From NCBI RefSeq assembly GCF_017883985.1, contig NZ_PRDG01000003.1, positions 286,223-350,222 on the forward strand: a stretch of 64,000 nucleotides of DNA. The letters are read 5' to 3'. Positions 32,865-41,367 of this stretch are shown here, piece by piece. A program made the translations under genes and the position numbers. This DNA is from Streptococcus oricebi. Lineage in GTDB: Bacteria; Bacillota; Bacilli; Lactobacillales; Streptococcaceae. Positions within the stretch are counted from its first letter, which is position 1; each line of letters begins with the position of its first letter. A model generated the notes under the pieces. That model worked only from the letters and a program-made list of their open reading frames with translations. It was not told the DNA's origin and made no database searches.

Positions 32865-33491
32865 CTACCCTCTCCAATGCTTAGCTGCGTCAAAGGGGGT
32901 GCCGACAGTTTCTGCGGCTGAGAGTTCGATAATACCTCGTTTTTGTGGCGCATTAGGCAGCTGCAATTCGCGCGGGCTACACATCATGCCAAAGCTCTTT
33001 TCACCGCGTAACTCTCCTGGGAAAATCAGATTGCCCTTGGGCATCATGGCACCCGGCAAAGCCACAATGGTTTTGAGTCCCAGACGCGCATTGGGTGCGC
33101 CAGCTACGATTTGCAGCACTTTGTCTACTCCCACTTTTACTTGACAAATGTTGAGGTGGTCGCTATCTGGATGAGCTTTCATCTCGACAATCTCACCCAC
33201 GACAAATTTTGGCTCGGTGTCATTGACTAGCTCGTCTGAAAAGCCCGCTTGAGCCAAGGCTTGGTTGAGGCTAGCCACTTGCTCGTCGGTCAGCCATACT
33301 TGACCACGCCCTTCGATTTCTAGCAGGCTCGACACTGCAAAAATATTCCAAGCTACCGTCTCTTCATTATCCAGACGGTAAATGCGAGCCACATTTCCTT
33401 TACGCTCCACAGCCAACTTAGCCGCTCCGCTGTCTGCTACGATAAGCATGAGCACATCGCCCACAAACTCTTTATTATATGTAAAAATCAT
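32865..33491 (-). CDS. ytpR: YtpR-family tRNA-binding protein
   Basis: 208 residues. The N-terminal half is the DUF4479 domain seen in YtpR. The C-terminal half (about 95-200) is an EMAP/tRNA-binding OB fold (FVVGEIVEMKAHPDSDHLNICQVKV, LQIVAGAPNAR, MMPKGNLIFPGELRG, SFGMMCSPREL) as in the PheT N-terminus. Start ATG 33491 (MIFTYNKEF), with GAGGA upstream. It follows the thioredoxin-like gene, whose stop lies 8 nt upstream of this start. The role is unproven; RNA binding is inferred from the fold. Confidence 0.88.
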   Translation of the reverse strand: MIFTYNKEFVGDVLMLIVADSGAAKLAVERKGNVARIYRLDNEETVAWNIFAVSSLLEIEGRGQVWLTDEQVASLNQALAQAGFSDELVNDTEPKFVVGEIVEMKAHPDSDHLNICQVKVGVDKVLQIVAGAPNARLGLKTIVALPGAMMPKGNLIFPGELRGEKSFGMMCSPRELQLPNAPQKRGIIELSAAETVGTPFDAAKHWRG

Positions 33492-33499
33492 CTTTTTCC

Positions 33500-33817
33500 T
33501 CATTTCATTTTTTCTAAAAAGACTTGAATCTCAGTCTTGGTCTTGCGATTTTTGCTGACAAAGCGTCCGATTTCCTGCCCGTTTTCCAGCAGGATAAGAC
33601 TAGGAATGCCGAAAATATCCCATTTCTTTGCCAAGTCGATAAAGGCATCTCTATCCACTAAAATAAAGGTGAATTCTGGATTTTCTGTCTCAATCTCTGG
33701 CAAAAAGGGCTTGATATAGCGACAATCGCCACACCATTCCGCAGAAAAAAAGAGCACTTGCCTACCAGATTTCTCCAGCAAAGAAGCAAGTTCCTCAAAA
33801 TTATTAGGAGCAATCAT
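33500..33817 (-). CDS. Thioredoxin-like protein
   Basis: 105 residues with a thioredoxin fold. The redox motif is WCGDC at the end of LFFSAEWCGDC, and the cis-Pro loop is FGIPSL. There is no signal peptide, so it is cytoplasmic. The middle residues GD differ from GP of classical TrxA; this variant occurs in the streptococcal small thioredoxin-like family. It overlaps the upstream gene by 4 nt and probably forms an operon with it and ytpR. Confidence 0.9.
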   Translation of the reverse strand: MIAPNNFEELASLLEKSGRQVLFFSAEWCGDCRYIKPFLPEIETENPEFTFILVDRDAFIDLAKKWDIFGIPSLILLENGQEIGRFVSKNRKTKTEIQVFLEKMK

Positions 33818-34104
33818 CCTTGCGCCTTCTCGTAAGACAGCTCGCCATTTTCATAGAGGAAGGTGAAATGCCGCTGGTCCTCAAAGATAACGCCCCCGAC
33901 CAGGCGATCTGCACTGGACTCATAGAGCTGGACATAGACCGTGGCAATCTCTCCCATTTCCTGGAAAAAATCCCGGACTAGCTGGACAAGCTCCTGCTGG
34001 CTAGCCAAGCGTTTTTGTTCTTCTATCAACTTGCTGGCGCCATAGGCCAGAGCCCCCGCCCCTAGCAAGGCCGTCGTCGTTAAAATAAATTTTTTAGCTT
34101 TCAT
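33814..34104 (-). CDS. DUF4651-like membrane-anchored small protein
   Basis: 96 residues of unknown function. The N-terminus MKAKKFILTTTALLGAGALAYG forms one membrane anchor or signal. The rest, up to ENGELSYEKAQG, is a small alpha/beta domain. ATG 34104 is the best start by family knowledge, but it has no ribosome site and lies only 6 nt after an extended -10 promoter, so the mRNA may be leaderless. The longer frame from 34137 would run through the promoter. It heads the operon with the thioredoxin-like gene and ytpR. Confidence 0.75.
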   Translation of the reverse strand: MKAKKFILTTTALLGAGALAYGASKLIEEQKRLASQQELVQLVRDFFQEMGEIATVYVQLYESSADRLVGGVIFEDQRHFTFLYENGELSYEKAQG

Positions 34105-34110
34105 AAGAAT

Positions 34111-34119
34111 ATTATACCA
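34111..34119 (-). promoter_or_regulatory. Extended -10 promoter of the DUF4651-trx-ytpR operon
   Basis: TGGTATAAT on the minus strand ends 6 nt before the ATG at 34104; there is no -35. Transcription should start at or within a base or two of the start codon. Confidence 0.6.
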
Positions 34120-34159
34120 TAAAGAGCCCCCATTCACCCAGCTGAAAGAAAATTCCTAT

Positions 34160-34188
34160 TTGTATTTTGAGCCAAAGCGCTATATAAT
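34160..34188 (+). promoter_or_regulatory. Promoter of the response-regulator gene
   Basis: TTGTAT, 17-nt spacer, TATAAT, then AAAGGA before the ATG at 34217. Confidence 0.75.
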
Positions 34189-34216
34189 GGATATAGTCTG
34201 AGAAAGGAAAAAAAGT

Positions 34217-34894
34217 ATGGCTCACACTATTTTAATCGTCGAAGACGACCCTGATATTAACAATCTTCTGGCAAAAATCTTAGAAGAGGCCGGTTATCAA
34301 TATAAGCAAGCCTTTTCGGGTACTGAAGCGCTCATGCTCTTAGAAAAAGAAAAGTTTGATTTATTATTGCTAGATTTGATGCTGCCAGGTCTGACTGGTC
34401 AAGAATTGTTAGCCAAAATTCGTCAGAAAGAAGGTTTTGAACTGCCGATTATGATTATCTCTGCCAAGACCTTGCTAGAAAGTAAAATTACTGCCCTCAA
34501 GGCGGGAGCTGATGACTATCTTGTTAAACCATTTGAACCCATGGAGGTTTTGGCTCGTGTGGAGGCCCTTTTAAGGCGGACCAAGCAAAACCAAAAGCAA
34601 AAACTTGTTTACCGGGAATTGACCCTTTTTCCTTCTTCTCGTAAGGTTCTCATGGCTGATCAAGAACTGTCTCTGACTGCCCATGAATACGACATTCTCT
34701 ATCTTTTGATGAAAGAGCCAGAAAAAGTTTATTCGCGAGAAAGACTCTATCAAACCGTCTGGCAGGATAGCTACTATGGTGGGGACAACACTGTCAATGT
34801 TCACATTAGCAATCTTCGTAAAAAATTAAAGGAAGTTTTGCCGCAAGCTGATTATATTCAAACCGTTTATGGGATTGGTTTTAAACTTTTGTAA
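34217..34894 (+). CDS. OmpR-family response regulator
   Basis: 225 residues. The receiver has EDD at 9-11, phospho-Asp 53 in LLLLDLMLPG, and K in DDYLVKPF. The C-terminal winged helix reads LSLTAHEYDILYLLM and NTVNVHISNLRKKL. It belongs with the ABC transporter and kinase that follow on the same strand. A pair of direct repeats 22 bp apart just after its stop is a likely own binding site controlling the ABC genes. The module resembles lantibiotic or bacitracin defence systems, but I cannot name the inducer. Confidence 0.9.
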   Translation: MAHTILIVEDDPDINNLLAKILEEAGYQYKQAFSGTEALMLLEKEKFDLLLLDLMLPGLTGQELLAKIRQKEGFELPIMIISAKTLLESKITALKAGADDYLVKPFEPMEVLARVEALLRRTKQNQKQKLVYRELTLFPSSRKVLMADQELSLTAHEYDILYLLMKEPEKVYSRERLYQTVWQDSYYGGDNTVNVHISNLRKKLKEVLPQADYIQTVYGIGFKLL

Positions 34895-34897
34895 AAC

Positions 34898-34932
34898 TTT
34901 ATAACTTCTTTATAAGTTATTTATGACTTCTT
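34898..34932 (+). promoter_or_regulatory. Tandem response-regulator boxes before the ABC genes
   Basis: TTTATAACTTCTT at 34898 and TTTATGACTTCTT at 34920 are direct repeats 22 bp apart, two helical turns. ATAACTT-ctttat-AAGTTAT also forms an inverted repeat. The second box overlaps a plausible -35; TAGAAT at 34947-34952 is a possible -10. This is the geometry of an OmpR-family activator site. Confidence 0.6.
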
Positions 34933-35037
34933 AAGAGAGAAAAGGCTAGAATAATGCTAACAGATGATTCAAACGGGTATCATCTGACTCATCAAACCTG
35001 ATGAAACATTATTTTATGAGAGAGGTAGAATTTCAAA

Positions 35038-35955
35038 ATGCAAGAACTGGTTATCGAAACCAAGCAAGTTAGTAAAAACTACGGCTCCTTTCAGGCTTTA
35101 CAAGAAGTGACTATCCATGTCAAACGAGGAAGTATTTACGGTTTAATCGGCGACAACGGCGCCGGAAAAACAAGTCTTTTGAAGCTACTTGCTGGGCATA
35201 CTTTTCCCAGCCAAGGAAGTCTTCAAATCCTCGGTCAATGCAGGGAAAAATCTTTGAACCAGGTCCGAAAAAAGATTGGCTGCTTGGTTGAAGAAGCTGC
35301 TTTTTTCCCCAATATGACTGTCGAGCAAAATCTTCACTACTACTGCCTACAAAAAGGCATTCCTGATCGGAAAAAAGTAGACGAGATGCTGGAGCTGACT
35401 AAAATTGCTGCTAAAAGAAAGAGCAAGGGAAAGGATTTATCGCTAGGACAAAAGCAACGCCTGGGCCTAGCCATCGCTTTAATGGGTGAGCCGCAAATCT
35501 TAATTTTAGACGAACCCATTAACGGTTTGGACCCCAGCGGGATTGTCGAATTTCGCGGACTCCTTCAGCGCCTCAATCGAGAGAAAAATATCACGATTCT
35601 TATTTCCAGCCATATTCTATCGGAATTGCAGCAAATCGCTACCGATTACGGTTTTTTAAGCCAAGGAAAACTTCTGGAAGAAATCAGCTCGCAAGACTTG
35701 CATGAAAAATGCTCCAATCATCTTGAATTTACTTTTTCTGACTTGGAAGGCTTTCTTGTCTTATTGGAGAAATATTTTCCTCAGGAAAATTATCATGTCC
35801 TTGCCGACCAGCGTCTCCTTATCTATGAGCCCAAGGAAGAGATTGAAACTTACAGCAAGCTAGCCGCCCAGCACGATATTTATGTGACGAGTATGAAAAC
35901 TGTTCAATCCTCCTTGGAAGACTACTATCTAAAACTCAAGGAAGGAGACCAATAA
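35038..35955 (+). CDS. ABC transporter ATP-binding protein, BcrA-like
   Basis: 305 residues. Walker A GDNGAGKTS (about 39-47), signature LSLGQKQR, Walker B ILILDEPINGLDP and the switch His in ISSHILSE are all present. The 90-residue C-terminal extension is typical of drug/lantibiotic ATPases of the CcmA/BcrA group. It is paired with the permease gene that starts 1 nt after its stop. A 140-nt leader with boxes and a CAGATGA/TCATCTG hairpin lies upstream. Confidence 0.9.
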   Translation: MQELVIETKQVSKNYGSFQALQEVTIHVKRGSIYGLIGDNGAGKTSLLKLLAGHTFPSQGSLQILGQCREKSLNQVRKKIGCLVEEAAFFPNMTVEQNLHYYCLQKGIPDRKKVDEMLELTKIAAKRKSKGKDLSLGQKQRLGLAIALMGEPQILILDEPINGLDPSGIVEFRGLLQRLNREKNITILISSHILSELQQIATDYGFLSQGKLLEEISSQDLHEKCSNHLEFTFSDLEGFLVLLEKYFPQENYHVLADQRLLIYEPKEEIETYSKLAAQHDIYVTSMKTVQSSLEDYYLKLKEGDQ

Positions 35956-35956
35956 G

Positions 35957-36733
35957 ATGAGCAATTACCTAAAAAGTGAATGGTATCGTATTTTTCACAC
36001 CAAAACGATTTATATCTTAGGCACGAGCCTCGCTAGTCTGGCTTTTCTGACTAATCTCTTGCTAAGTCTAGCAGCCAAACCCGGTTTTCCCTATGCGACC
36101 CTTTCCTACTCCCTGTCCAATCTGGTCGCTAGTCCCATGCTCTTTGTCCTTGCGGGTGCGCTGATTAGCTTGCTATTTTACGAAAATGCTAAAAAGAGCA
36201 AAAGTATCAAGAACTCAATCGCCTTTGGAATCAGACGAGAAGATATTTTCTTGGGTCAGTGCTTGATTACTACGCTAGTTTCTAGTCTGGTGATGCTAAT
36301 AACGCTTGCTGTTTATCTTACTAGCGCTTATTTCTTGCTAGCACATACCGGACCAGTGACAGTCCAGCACCTAGTCACAGAAGTTCCAGCTACTTTTTTC
36401 ATTGCAGTCGCTTCTGTCATCTCTATGACCTATTGTCTCTACATTTTTGATAGAATGATTATGGCTTTGGGGGCCTGGTTCCTCTTTTGGAACATCATTC
36501 CTCAAGCTATCTATTCTATCTCTCTGGGCTTTAAACTGCCTTGGCTCCATCGATTGGCTATGTATCTACCGGCCAATTTCTTTAGCTCAGGAAATATGCC
36601 TGTCAATATGAGCCAAAGTAGTCCGATTTGGGCAACTTGGCCGGGCATGCTCAAATGCTTGGTAGTAGGAATTATTGCCACTATCCTTTTCTCTCTTGTC
36701 GGAATTTCAACTGTCAGAAAAAAAGATATTTAA
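35957..36733 (+). CDS. ABC-2 type permease
   Basis: 258 residues with about six membrane segments (for example TIYILGTSLASLAFLTNLLLSLA, and a C-terminal LVVGIIATILFSLVGIST). The length and the position directly after the BcrA-like ATPase fit a two-protein exporter or self-protection transporter. GGAG of the ribosome site lies in the last codons of the ATPase gene. The substrate is unknown; peptide antibiotics are the common substrates of this type. Confidence 0.85.
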   Translation: MSNYLKSEWYRIFHTKTIYILGTSLASLAFLTNLLLSLAAKPGFPYATLSYSLSNLVASPMLFVLAGALISLLFYENAKKSKSIKNSIAFGIRREDIFLGQCLITTLVSSLVMLITLAVYLTSAYFLLAHTGPVTVQHLVTEVPATFFIAVASVISMTYCLYIFDRMIMALGAWFLFWNIIPQAIYSISLGFKLPWLHRLAMYLPANFFSSGNMPVNMSQSSPIWATWPGMLKCLVVGIIATILFSLVGISTVRKKDI

Positions 36734-36749
36734 CTTAGAAAGGCTTGTC

Positions 36750-37670
36750 ATGCACTTGATTTTACTGATTCTTTTTGCCAGCCTAGGACTTTACTGGGCA
36801 TGGCGATACTATTCCTTGCTATTTGCTCTGAAGCAAGTTGAAAATCAAATCAGAGGGATTGGTAAGACTATCCAGCAAAACAATGCTTTACATCTGCCGA
36901 CACCCAATCGCCACCTTGCCTCCCTCTTGGTGGCTTTTAATCATCTCCTCAGCGATATGCAAAAAGAAAGAGTGGCCTTTTACAAGCAAGAAAGAGATTT
37001 TAAAAAGCAAATCGAGAGCATCAGCCATGACTTGCGGACTCCTCTAACAGTTATTTTAGGCTATTTGAAGTTTATCAAGAAAAAAGACTTGTCCAAGAAT
37101 GAATTATCAGAAACGCTTATAACCCTAGAAAAGAAGGCGGAAAGCATGAGAACCTTAGTTGAACAATTCTATGATTTTTCACGCTTGACTGCCCAGGATT
37201 ACCAACTTCAGCTAGATAGCCTTGATATTAGTCGACTTCTCAAGGAAAACCTGCTCAGCCATTACCAAATTTTGGAACAGGCCCAACTAAAGATTGATAC
37301 CCATATTCCTGCTAAATCGCTCTTAGTTCTGGGAGACGCCCTTGCTTTGGAACGGATTTTTGCCAACCTTTTACAAAATGCTGCTCGTTATGCCAAAAGC
37401 TTTCTAAATATCGAAGTAGAAAAAAGAGGGGAAGAAATCCTTATGCATTTCACTAATGATAGTGATTCCCTAAGTCCGGAGGATATCCCTCATTTATTCG
37501 ACCGCTTTTATCGTCAAGACCAGGCTCGGCAAGTAGGCAGCACCGGGCTGGGATTGACTGTTGCGCAGACTTTAGCTAGAGAAATGGGTGGAGAACTTCA
37601 AGCTAGCATTCAAGAGCCAGAAAAAGACCGGCTTGTGCTCCAACTCAGCTTATCCCTTAAGGCCTTGTAA
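36750..37670 (+). CDS. Sensor histidine kinase, short membrane sensor
   Basis: 306 residues. The N-terminus (MHLILLILFASLGLYWAW) is one membrane helix with no extracellular domain, the pattern of intramembrane-sensing kinases tied to peptide transporters. H-box phospho-His 93 is in SISHDLRTPLTVI, the N-box in NLLQNAARYA and the G-box in GLGLTVAQTLA. I start at ATG 36750, after GAAAGG and 16 nt after the permease stop; a longer frame from 36675 overlaps the permease. It would phosphorylate the response regulator at 34217. Confidence 0.88.
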   Translation: MHLILLILFASLGLYWAWRYYSLLFALKQVENQIRGIGKTIQQNNALHLPTPNRHLASLLVAFNHLLSDMQKERVAFYKQERDFKKQIESISHDLRTPLTVILGYLKFIKKKDLSKNELSETLITLEKKAESMRTLVEQFYDFSRLTAQDYQLQLDSLDISRLLKENLLSHYQILEQAQLKIDTHIPAKSLLVLGDALALERIFANLLQNAARYAKSFLNIEVEKRGEEILMHFTNDSDSLSPEDIPHLFDRFYRQDQARQVGSTGLGLTVAQTLAREMGGELQASIQEPEKDRLVLQLSLSLKAL

Positions 37671-37766
37671 AATCGACTCTTTGTCCACTGTAGTGGCTAG
37701 ACTTTTTATGACGAAGGCTAGTTTTTTAACTTCCATTTTCCACTCAAAGAGCGGGGATGTTATAGT

Positions 37767-38533
37767 TCAACTCAGTTCATACAAGCGATAAATTTTTGAA
37801 TACAGTTTTCCCGTAAACATCCATTTGAATAAAATTTGTTCCAAACCGCTCAATTCATTTACTAAATAATCAGGTGTCAATGAATGTTCTTTGATAAATT
37901 TTAGTCCAGTGCTTGTTGCTAGCTCATCAATCTGGTCGAGACCATGCAATGTCCGCACTCCAACATCATTGACAGGGTTTTTATACCTTGATGCCCTAGC
38001 TCCAAATTCGGTATATACATCCATCAAAATATGCAAGCGGTTATACTTCTCTTTTAAGGTTTGTAGTAAAGCAATCAGTTGTTCTCTTTTCAAATACATA
38101 CTTAATCCTTCCAAGATAATAATAGCACTATTTGCAGCCGGAAGTGATTGAAGGTTTTCATGATTGGTGGCGTCTAGGGGCAACATAGTGTATTCTTTTG
38201 TTTCCTCATAGTACTTTCTTCTCGTTTCTATTACATCTAAAAAGTCACAATCAAACCAATGTTTATAACTTTGTTCAACCCTTAGGCATCTATTATCTAA
38301 ACCACAACCTATATGAATGACTATAGAAGCCTTGTCTTTTTGTAACATCAAATTCGTCCAATCGTCAAATACCTTTTATAGGCTAACCATTTTGATTTCG
38401 ATTTCCTCTTTACTTCAAAAGATTCTTTAGCTCATATTTCTTCAGCTTTTGCATCATGAAGAATAATGCCTCGTTTACTCCAAAAAGATTTTCCATACAA
38501 GGGTATAAAAAGTGTTTTATTTACTTTATCCAT
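37767..38533 (-). pseudogene. Decayed class I SAM methyltransferase (leucine carboxyl methyltransferase-like)
   Basis: The intact part (38351-37767, 194 residues) holds SAM motif IVIHIGCGLDNRCLRV and the family end. The N-terminus is present upstream: ATG 38533 gives MDKVNKTLFIPLYGKSFWS, but codon 34 is TGA (38434-38432), where AKAEEI-W-AKESF is expected. A shift between LAYKR and VFDDWTN then moves the reading frame. The full gene would be about 255 codons. It is therefore probably inactive unless the 194-residue fragment is made alone, which would lack the first SAM-fold helices. No partner gene is evident. Nothing else is seen in 37671-37766. Confidence 0.75.
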
Positions 38534-38759
38534 ATTTTCTTTCACTTATTCAAATTTATTCGTTCCATTATATCACATATTGCTATCCTTTATAAAGCAA
38601 CAACAGGAGAACTCAGAAAATGCGAATAAAAGCTGTTCTCTCTACTTATCCTACTGTTCTCATACAGGATTGACCACCTTATTTCAGATAAACAGAAGAG
38701 TTGCTCTCCTCCAAATCGTAGTGGGTATTGATTTCTCTATTCTATTTTCCTGCAAAAAA

Positions 38760-38768
38760 TGGTAAAAT
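38760..38768 (+). promoter_or_regulatory. pepA promoter, extended -10
   Basis: TGGTAAAAT with no good -35; start near 38775 and leader of about 85 nt. Apart from the pseudogene, 38534-38759 shows no gene. Confidence 0.45.
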
Positions 38769-38771
38769 AGG

Positions 38772-38852
38772 GGCAAATAAACTTGTACAAGGGCTTGGTG
38801 CGACAAGGATTTCCCTCTATTTGTTTCTACTAGGGCCCTGTATCTGATAAAG
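38772..38852 (+). repeat. Possible degenerate leader element before pepA
   Basis: Left GGGGCAAATAAAC, right GGGCCCTGTATCTGAT. It ends next to the AAAGAGG ribosome site, as the rpoB and busAA copies do, and shares the TTTCC...TATTT...GTATCT order of the right arm. Identity is low, so this is a tentative member. Confidence 0.35.
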
Positions 38853-38862
38853 AGGTGTTTTT

Positions 38863-39930
38863 ATGACAGAATTATTTTCAAAAATCAAGGAAGTAACAGA
38901 ACTTGCTGCTATTTCTGGTCACGAGGGTCCTGTCAGAGATTATCTGAAACGGCAACTGGAACCGCATGTTGACGAATTAGTCACAGATGGGCTTGGTGGT
39001 ATCTTTGGAATCAAGCATTCTCAAGTAGCCAAGGCTCCCCGTATCATGGTTGCCGCCCACATGGACGAGGTGGGCTTTATGGTCAGCGAGATTAAGGCTG
39101 ATGGGACTCTAAGAGTGGTAGAAATTGGGGGCTGGAATCCTCTCAGTGTCAGCAGTCAACGCTTTACTCTCTTGACTCGTGAAGGACAGGCCCTGCCCCT
39201 TATTTCCGGCTCTGTTCCAACCCATCTAACTAGAGGAAGCGGAGGCAATCCTAGCCTACCAGCCATTTCTGATATTATTTTTGATGGAGGCTTTAGCGAT
39301 AAGGTAGAGGCAGAGAGCTTTGGGATTCGTCCGGGAGATACCATTATCCCTGAAAGTTCTGCTATCCTAACAGCCAATGGAAAAAATGTCATTTCCAAGG
39401 CCTGGGACAACCGTTATGGGGTCTTAATGGTCAGTGAATTGGCCCAAGCCCTATCTAAGGAAACGCTGGCCAACCAGCTTTATCTAGGAGCCAATGTTCA
39501 AGAGGAGGTGGGCCTAAGGGGAGCTCATGCAGCCACTAGCAAGTTTGAACCTGAAATTTTCTTAGCCGTTGACTGCTCTCCAGCTGGTGATGTCTTTGGT
39601 GGTCAAGGGGCAATTGGTCAAGGAACCTTACTTCGCTTCTTTGACCCCGGTCACCTCCTCCTGCCTCAGATGAAGGACTTCCTTTTGACTACAGCCGAGG
39701 AAGCTGGTATCAAGTATCAATACTACTGCGGTAAGGGCGGGACCGATGCTGGGGCAGCCCACCTGATGAGCGGAGGAGTGCCTTCTACTACAATCGGGGT
39801 CTGCGCCCGCTACATCCATTCCCACCAAACCCTTTATGCCCTAGATGATTTCTTAGAGGCTCAAGCCTTTCTCCAAGCCTTGGTCAAAAAATTAGATCGC
39901 TCAACAGTCGATTTAATCAAAAATTACTAG
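38863..39930 (+). CDS. pepA: Glutamyl aminopeptidase PepA (M42)
   Basis: A 355-residue cytoplasmic metallo-aminopeptidase that removes N-terminal Glu or Asp from peptides. The M42 metal and catalytic positions are visible: His in AAHMDEVGF, Asp in KAWDNRYG, Glu pair in VQEEVGLRG, Asp in AVDCSPA and His in YIHSHQTLY. GAGG precedes the ATG. It is a single gene with its own promoter and a terminator shared with the converging folate operon. Confidence 0.95.
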   Translation: MTELFSKIKEVTELAAISGHEGPVRDYLKRQLEPHVDELVTDGLGGIFGIKHSQVAKAPRIMVAAHMDEVGFMVSEIKADGTLRVVEIGGWNPLSVSSQRFTLLTREGQALPLISGSVPTHLTRGSGGNPSLPAISDIIFDGGFSDKVEAESFGIRPGDTIIPESSAILTANGKNVISKAWDNRYGVLMVSELAQALSKETLANQLYLGANVQEEVGLRGAHAATSKFEPEIFLAVDCSPAGDVFGGQGAIGQGTLLRFFDPGHLLLPQMKDFLLTTAEEAGIKYQYYCGKGGTDAGAAHLMSGGVPSTTIGVCARYIHSHQTLYALDDFLEAQAFLQALVKKLDRSTVDLIKNY

Positions 39931-39935
39931 CATAG

Positions 39936-39975
39936 AAAAAATCATCTTTAGCCCTAAGCTAAGGATGATTTTTTT
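39936..39975. terminator. Bidirectional terminator pepA / folBK
   Basis: AAAAAATCATC-ttt-AGC / GCT-aag-GATGATTTTTT hairpin. It overlaps the last codons of the folBK gene on the other strand. Confidence 0.85.
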
Positions 39976-40783
39976 CTAGTTCTGCCAAGAGCTGTCTCAT
40001 GCTCTTTCTTTTTACGGGATCGATGAAATGGGGAGCAAGCTCGACTAGGCTTTTAAGCACAAAATCTCGTTCTGCTACATAAGGGTGGGGCAGGATTAAA
40101 TCTGGACTATCAATCAACTCCTGCCCTATATAGAGGATATCCAGGTCAATCAGGCGCGGTCCCCATTTTATTTCCCGCACTCGACCCAAATCCAGCTCAA
40201 TAGTTAATAGGGTTTCTAGCAATTCCTCTGGAGTCATCCAAGTTTCAAGCTGGATGACTTGGTTGAGAAAGTCCTCCTGCTCCACCCCTCCCCAAGGCTC
40301 GGTCTTAAGCCGACTGGAAGTTTTTAAGATTTGAATTTTTTGATTGTCAGCTATTTTTTTCAAGGCCGCATCCAGATTGGCTGCCTTGTCCCCTTGATTG
40401 GTCCCCAGGCCGATAAAGGCCTTCCTTTTACTGCGCTCTAATTTCACCGAACAAGTATCCAAGGGCAAAGGAATAGGAGCCCAGGGCTTCTTGACTTCTA
40501 GACTGACCTTTTCAACTAGGGGATAGTGGAAAAAAATTTGATTGATTAAATGATAGGCCAAGGTTTCAATCAAGTCTTCCTTTTCAGCCTGGCACCATCG
40601 TGTCAGCTGCTCGGCCAACTCACCATAGTGGATAGAGGCTGATAAGTCCTTGGTCTGTGCAGCCCGAGTCATATCATAGTCCAAGATAAGGTCCAGAACA
40701 AAACGCTGGCCCAATTCTTTTTCAGCTCCAAACAAGCCATGATAGGCATATACTTCTAAATCTTTAATCCTTAATTGGTCCAT
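39959..40783 (-). CDS. folBK: Bifunctional dihydroneopterin aldolase / HPPK (FolB-FolK fusion)
   Basis: 274 residues in two domains. Residues 1-118 are dihydroneopterin aldolase ([21 protein letters not shown]). Residues about 120-274 are 6-hydroxymethyl-dihydropterin pyrophosphokinase ([46 protein letters not shown]). It makes the pterin pyrophosphate used by FolP. The fusion matches SulD of S. pneumoniae. It is the last gene of the folP-folC-folE-folBK operon, 21 nt after folE. Confidence 0.96.
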   Translation of the reverse strand: MDQLRIKDLEVYAYHGLFGAEKELGQRFVLDLILDYDMTRAAQTKDLSASIHYGELAEQLTRWCQAEKEDLIETLAYHLINQIFFHYPLVEKVSLEVKKPWAPIPLPLDTCSVKLERSKRKAFIGLGTNQGDKAANLDAALKKIADNQKIQILKTSSRLKTEPWGGVEQEDFLNQVIQLETWMTPEELLETLLTIELDLGRVREIKWGPRLIDLDILYIGQELIDSPDLILPHPYVAERDFVLKSLVELAPHFIDPVKRKSMRQLLAELEKNHP

Positions 40784-40804
40784 TTTTTATCCTTATCAGT
40801 ATTC

Positions 40805-41359
40805 CTACTTATCCATCATCTTATAAGCTTCAGCCTTAAGCTCCTTGTCGCTAGCCAAAAGTCCTCGGGCTGCAGTTGTAACGGTTGCGGTTCCTGGCTT
40901 TCTCACCCCCCGCATGTTCATACACATGTGCTCGGCCTCGACCCAGACCAGGGCCCCTTGGGCCCCTAAATATTCCATCAGGGCATCGGCAATTTCGACC
41001 GTTAGGCGTTCTTGAATTTGTGGTTTCTTAGCGTAGACTTCAACTGTGCGCGCTAGCTTGGACAGGCCTGCTACCCGACCGTTGGGAACATAGGCGATAT
41101 GTACCTTACCATAGAAGGGCAGAAAATGATGCTCACACATGGAATGAAAGAAAATATCCTTTTCAACGACCAGATTGTTGTCAATAATTTCAAAGGACTT
41201 GGACAGATGCTCCTCAGCCGTTTGATTCAGGCCAGCAAAAATCTCCTGATACATCTTAGCAATCCGAGCCGGGGTCTCTTGGAGACCTTCACGATCAGCA
41301 TCCTCACCGACAGCTTCAATAATCATTTCAACTGCTGTTTCAATTTTTTTTGTGTCCAT
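40805..41359 (-). CDS. folE: GTP cyclohydrolase I
   Basis: A 184-residue enzyme making dihydroneopterin triphosphate from GTP, the first step of the folate pathway. Zinc and active-site motifs are present: [39 protein letters not shown] and the final VRKPGT. It is the third gene of the sul-type operon, 8 nt after folC. The ribosome site is AGGAG. Confidence 0.97.
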   Translation of the reverse strand: MDTKKIETAVEMIIEAVGEDADREGLQETPARIAKMYQEIFAGLNQTAEEHLSKSFEIIDNNLVVEKDIFFHSMCEHHFLPFYGKVHIAYVPNGRVAGLSKLARTVEVYAKKPQIQERLTVEIADALMEYLGAQGALVWVEAEHMCMNMRGVRKPGTATVTTAARGLLASDKELKAEAYKMMDK

Positions 41360-41367
41360 ACTTACTC

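Noticed and set aside
38466..38765. 99-residue plus-strand frame before pepA
   Set aside because: It runs opposite the methyltransferase pseudogene and through the pepA promoter region, with no ribosome site.
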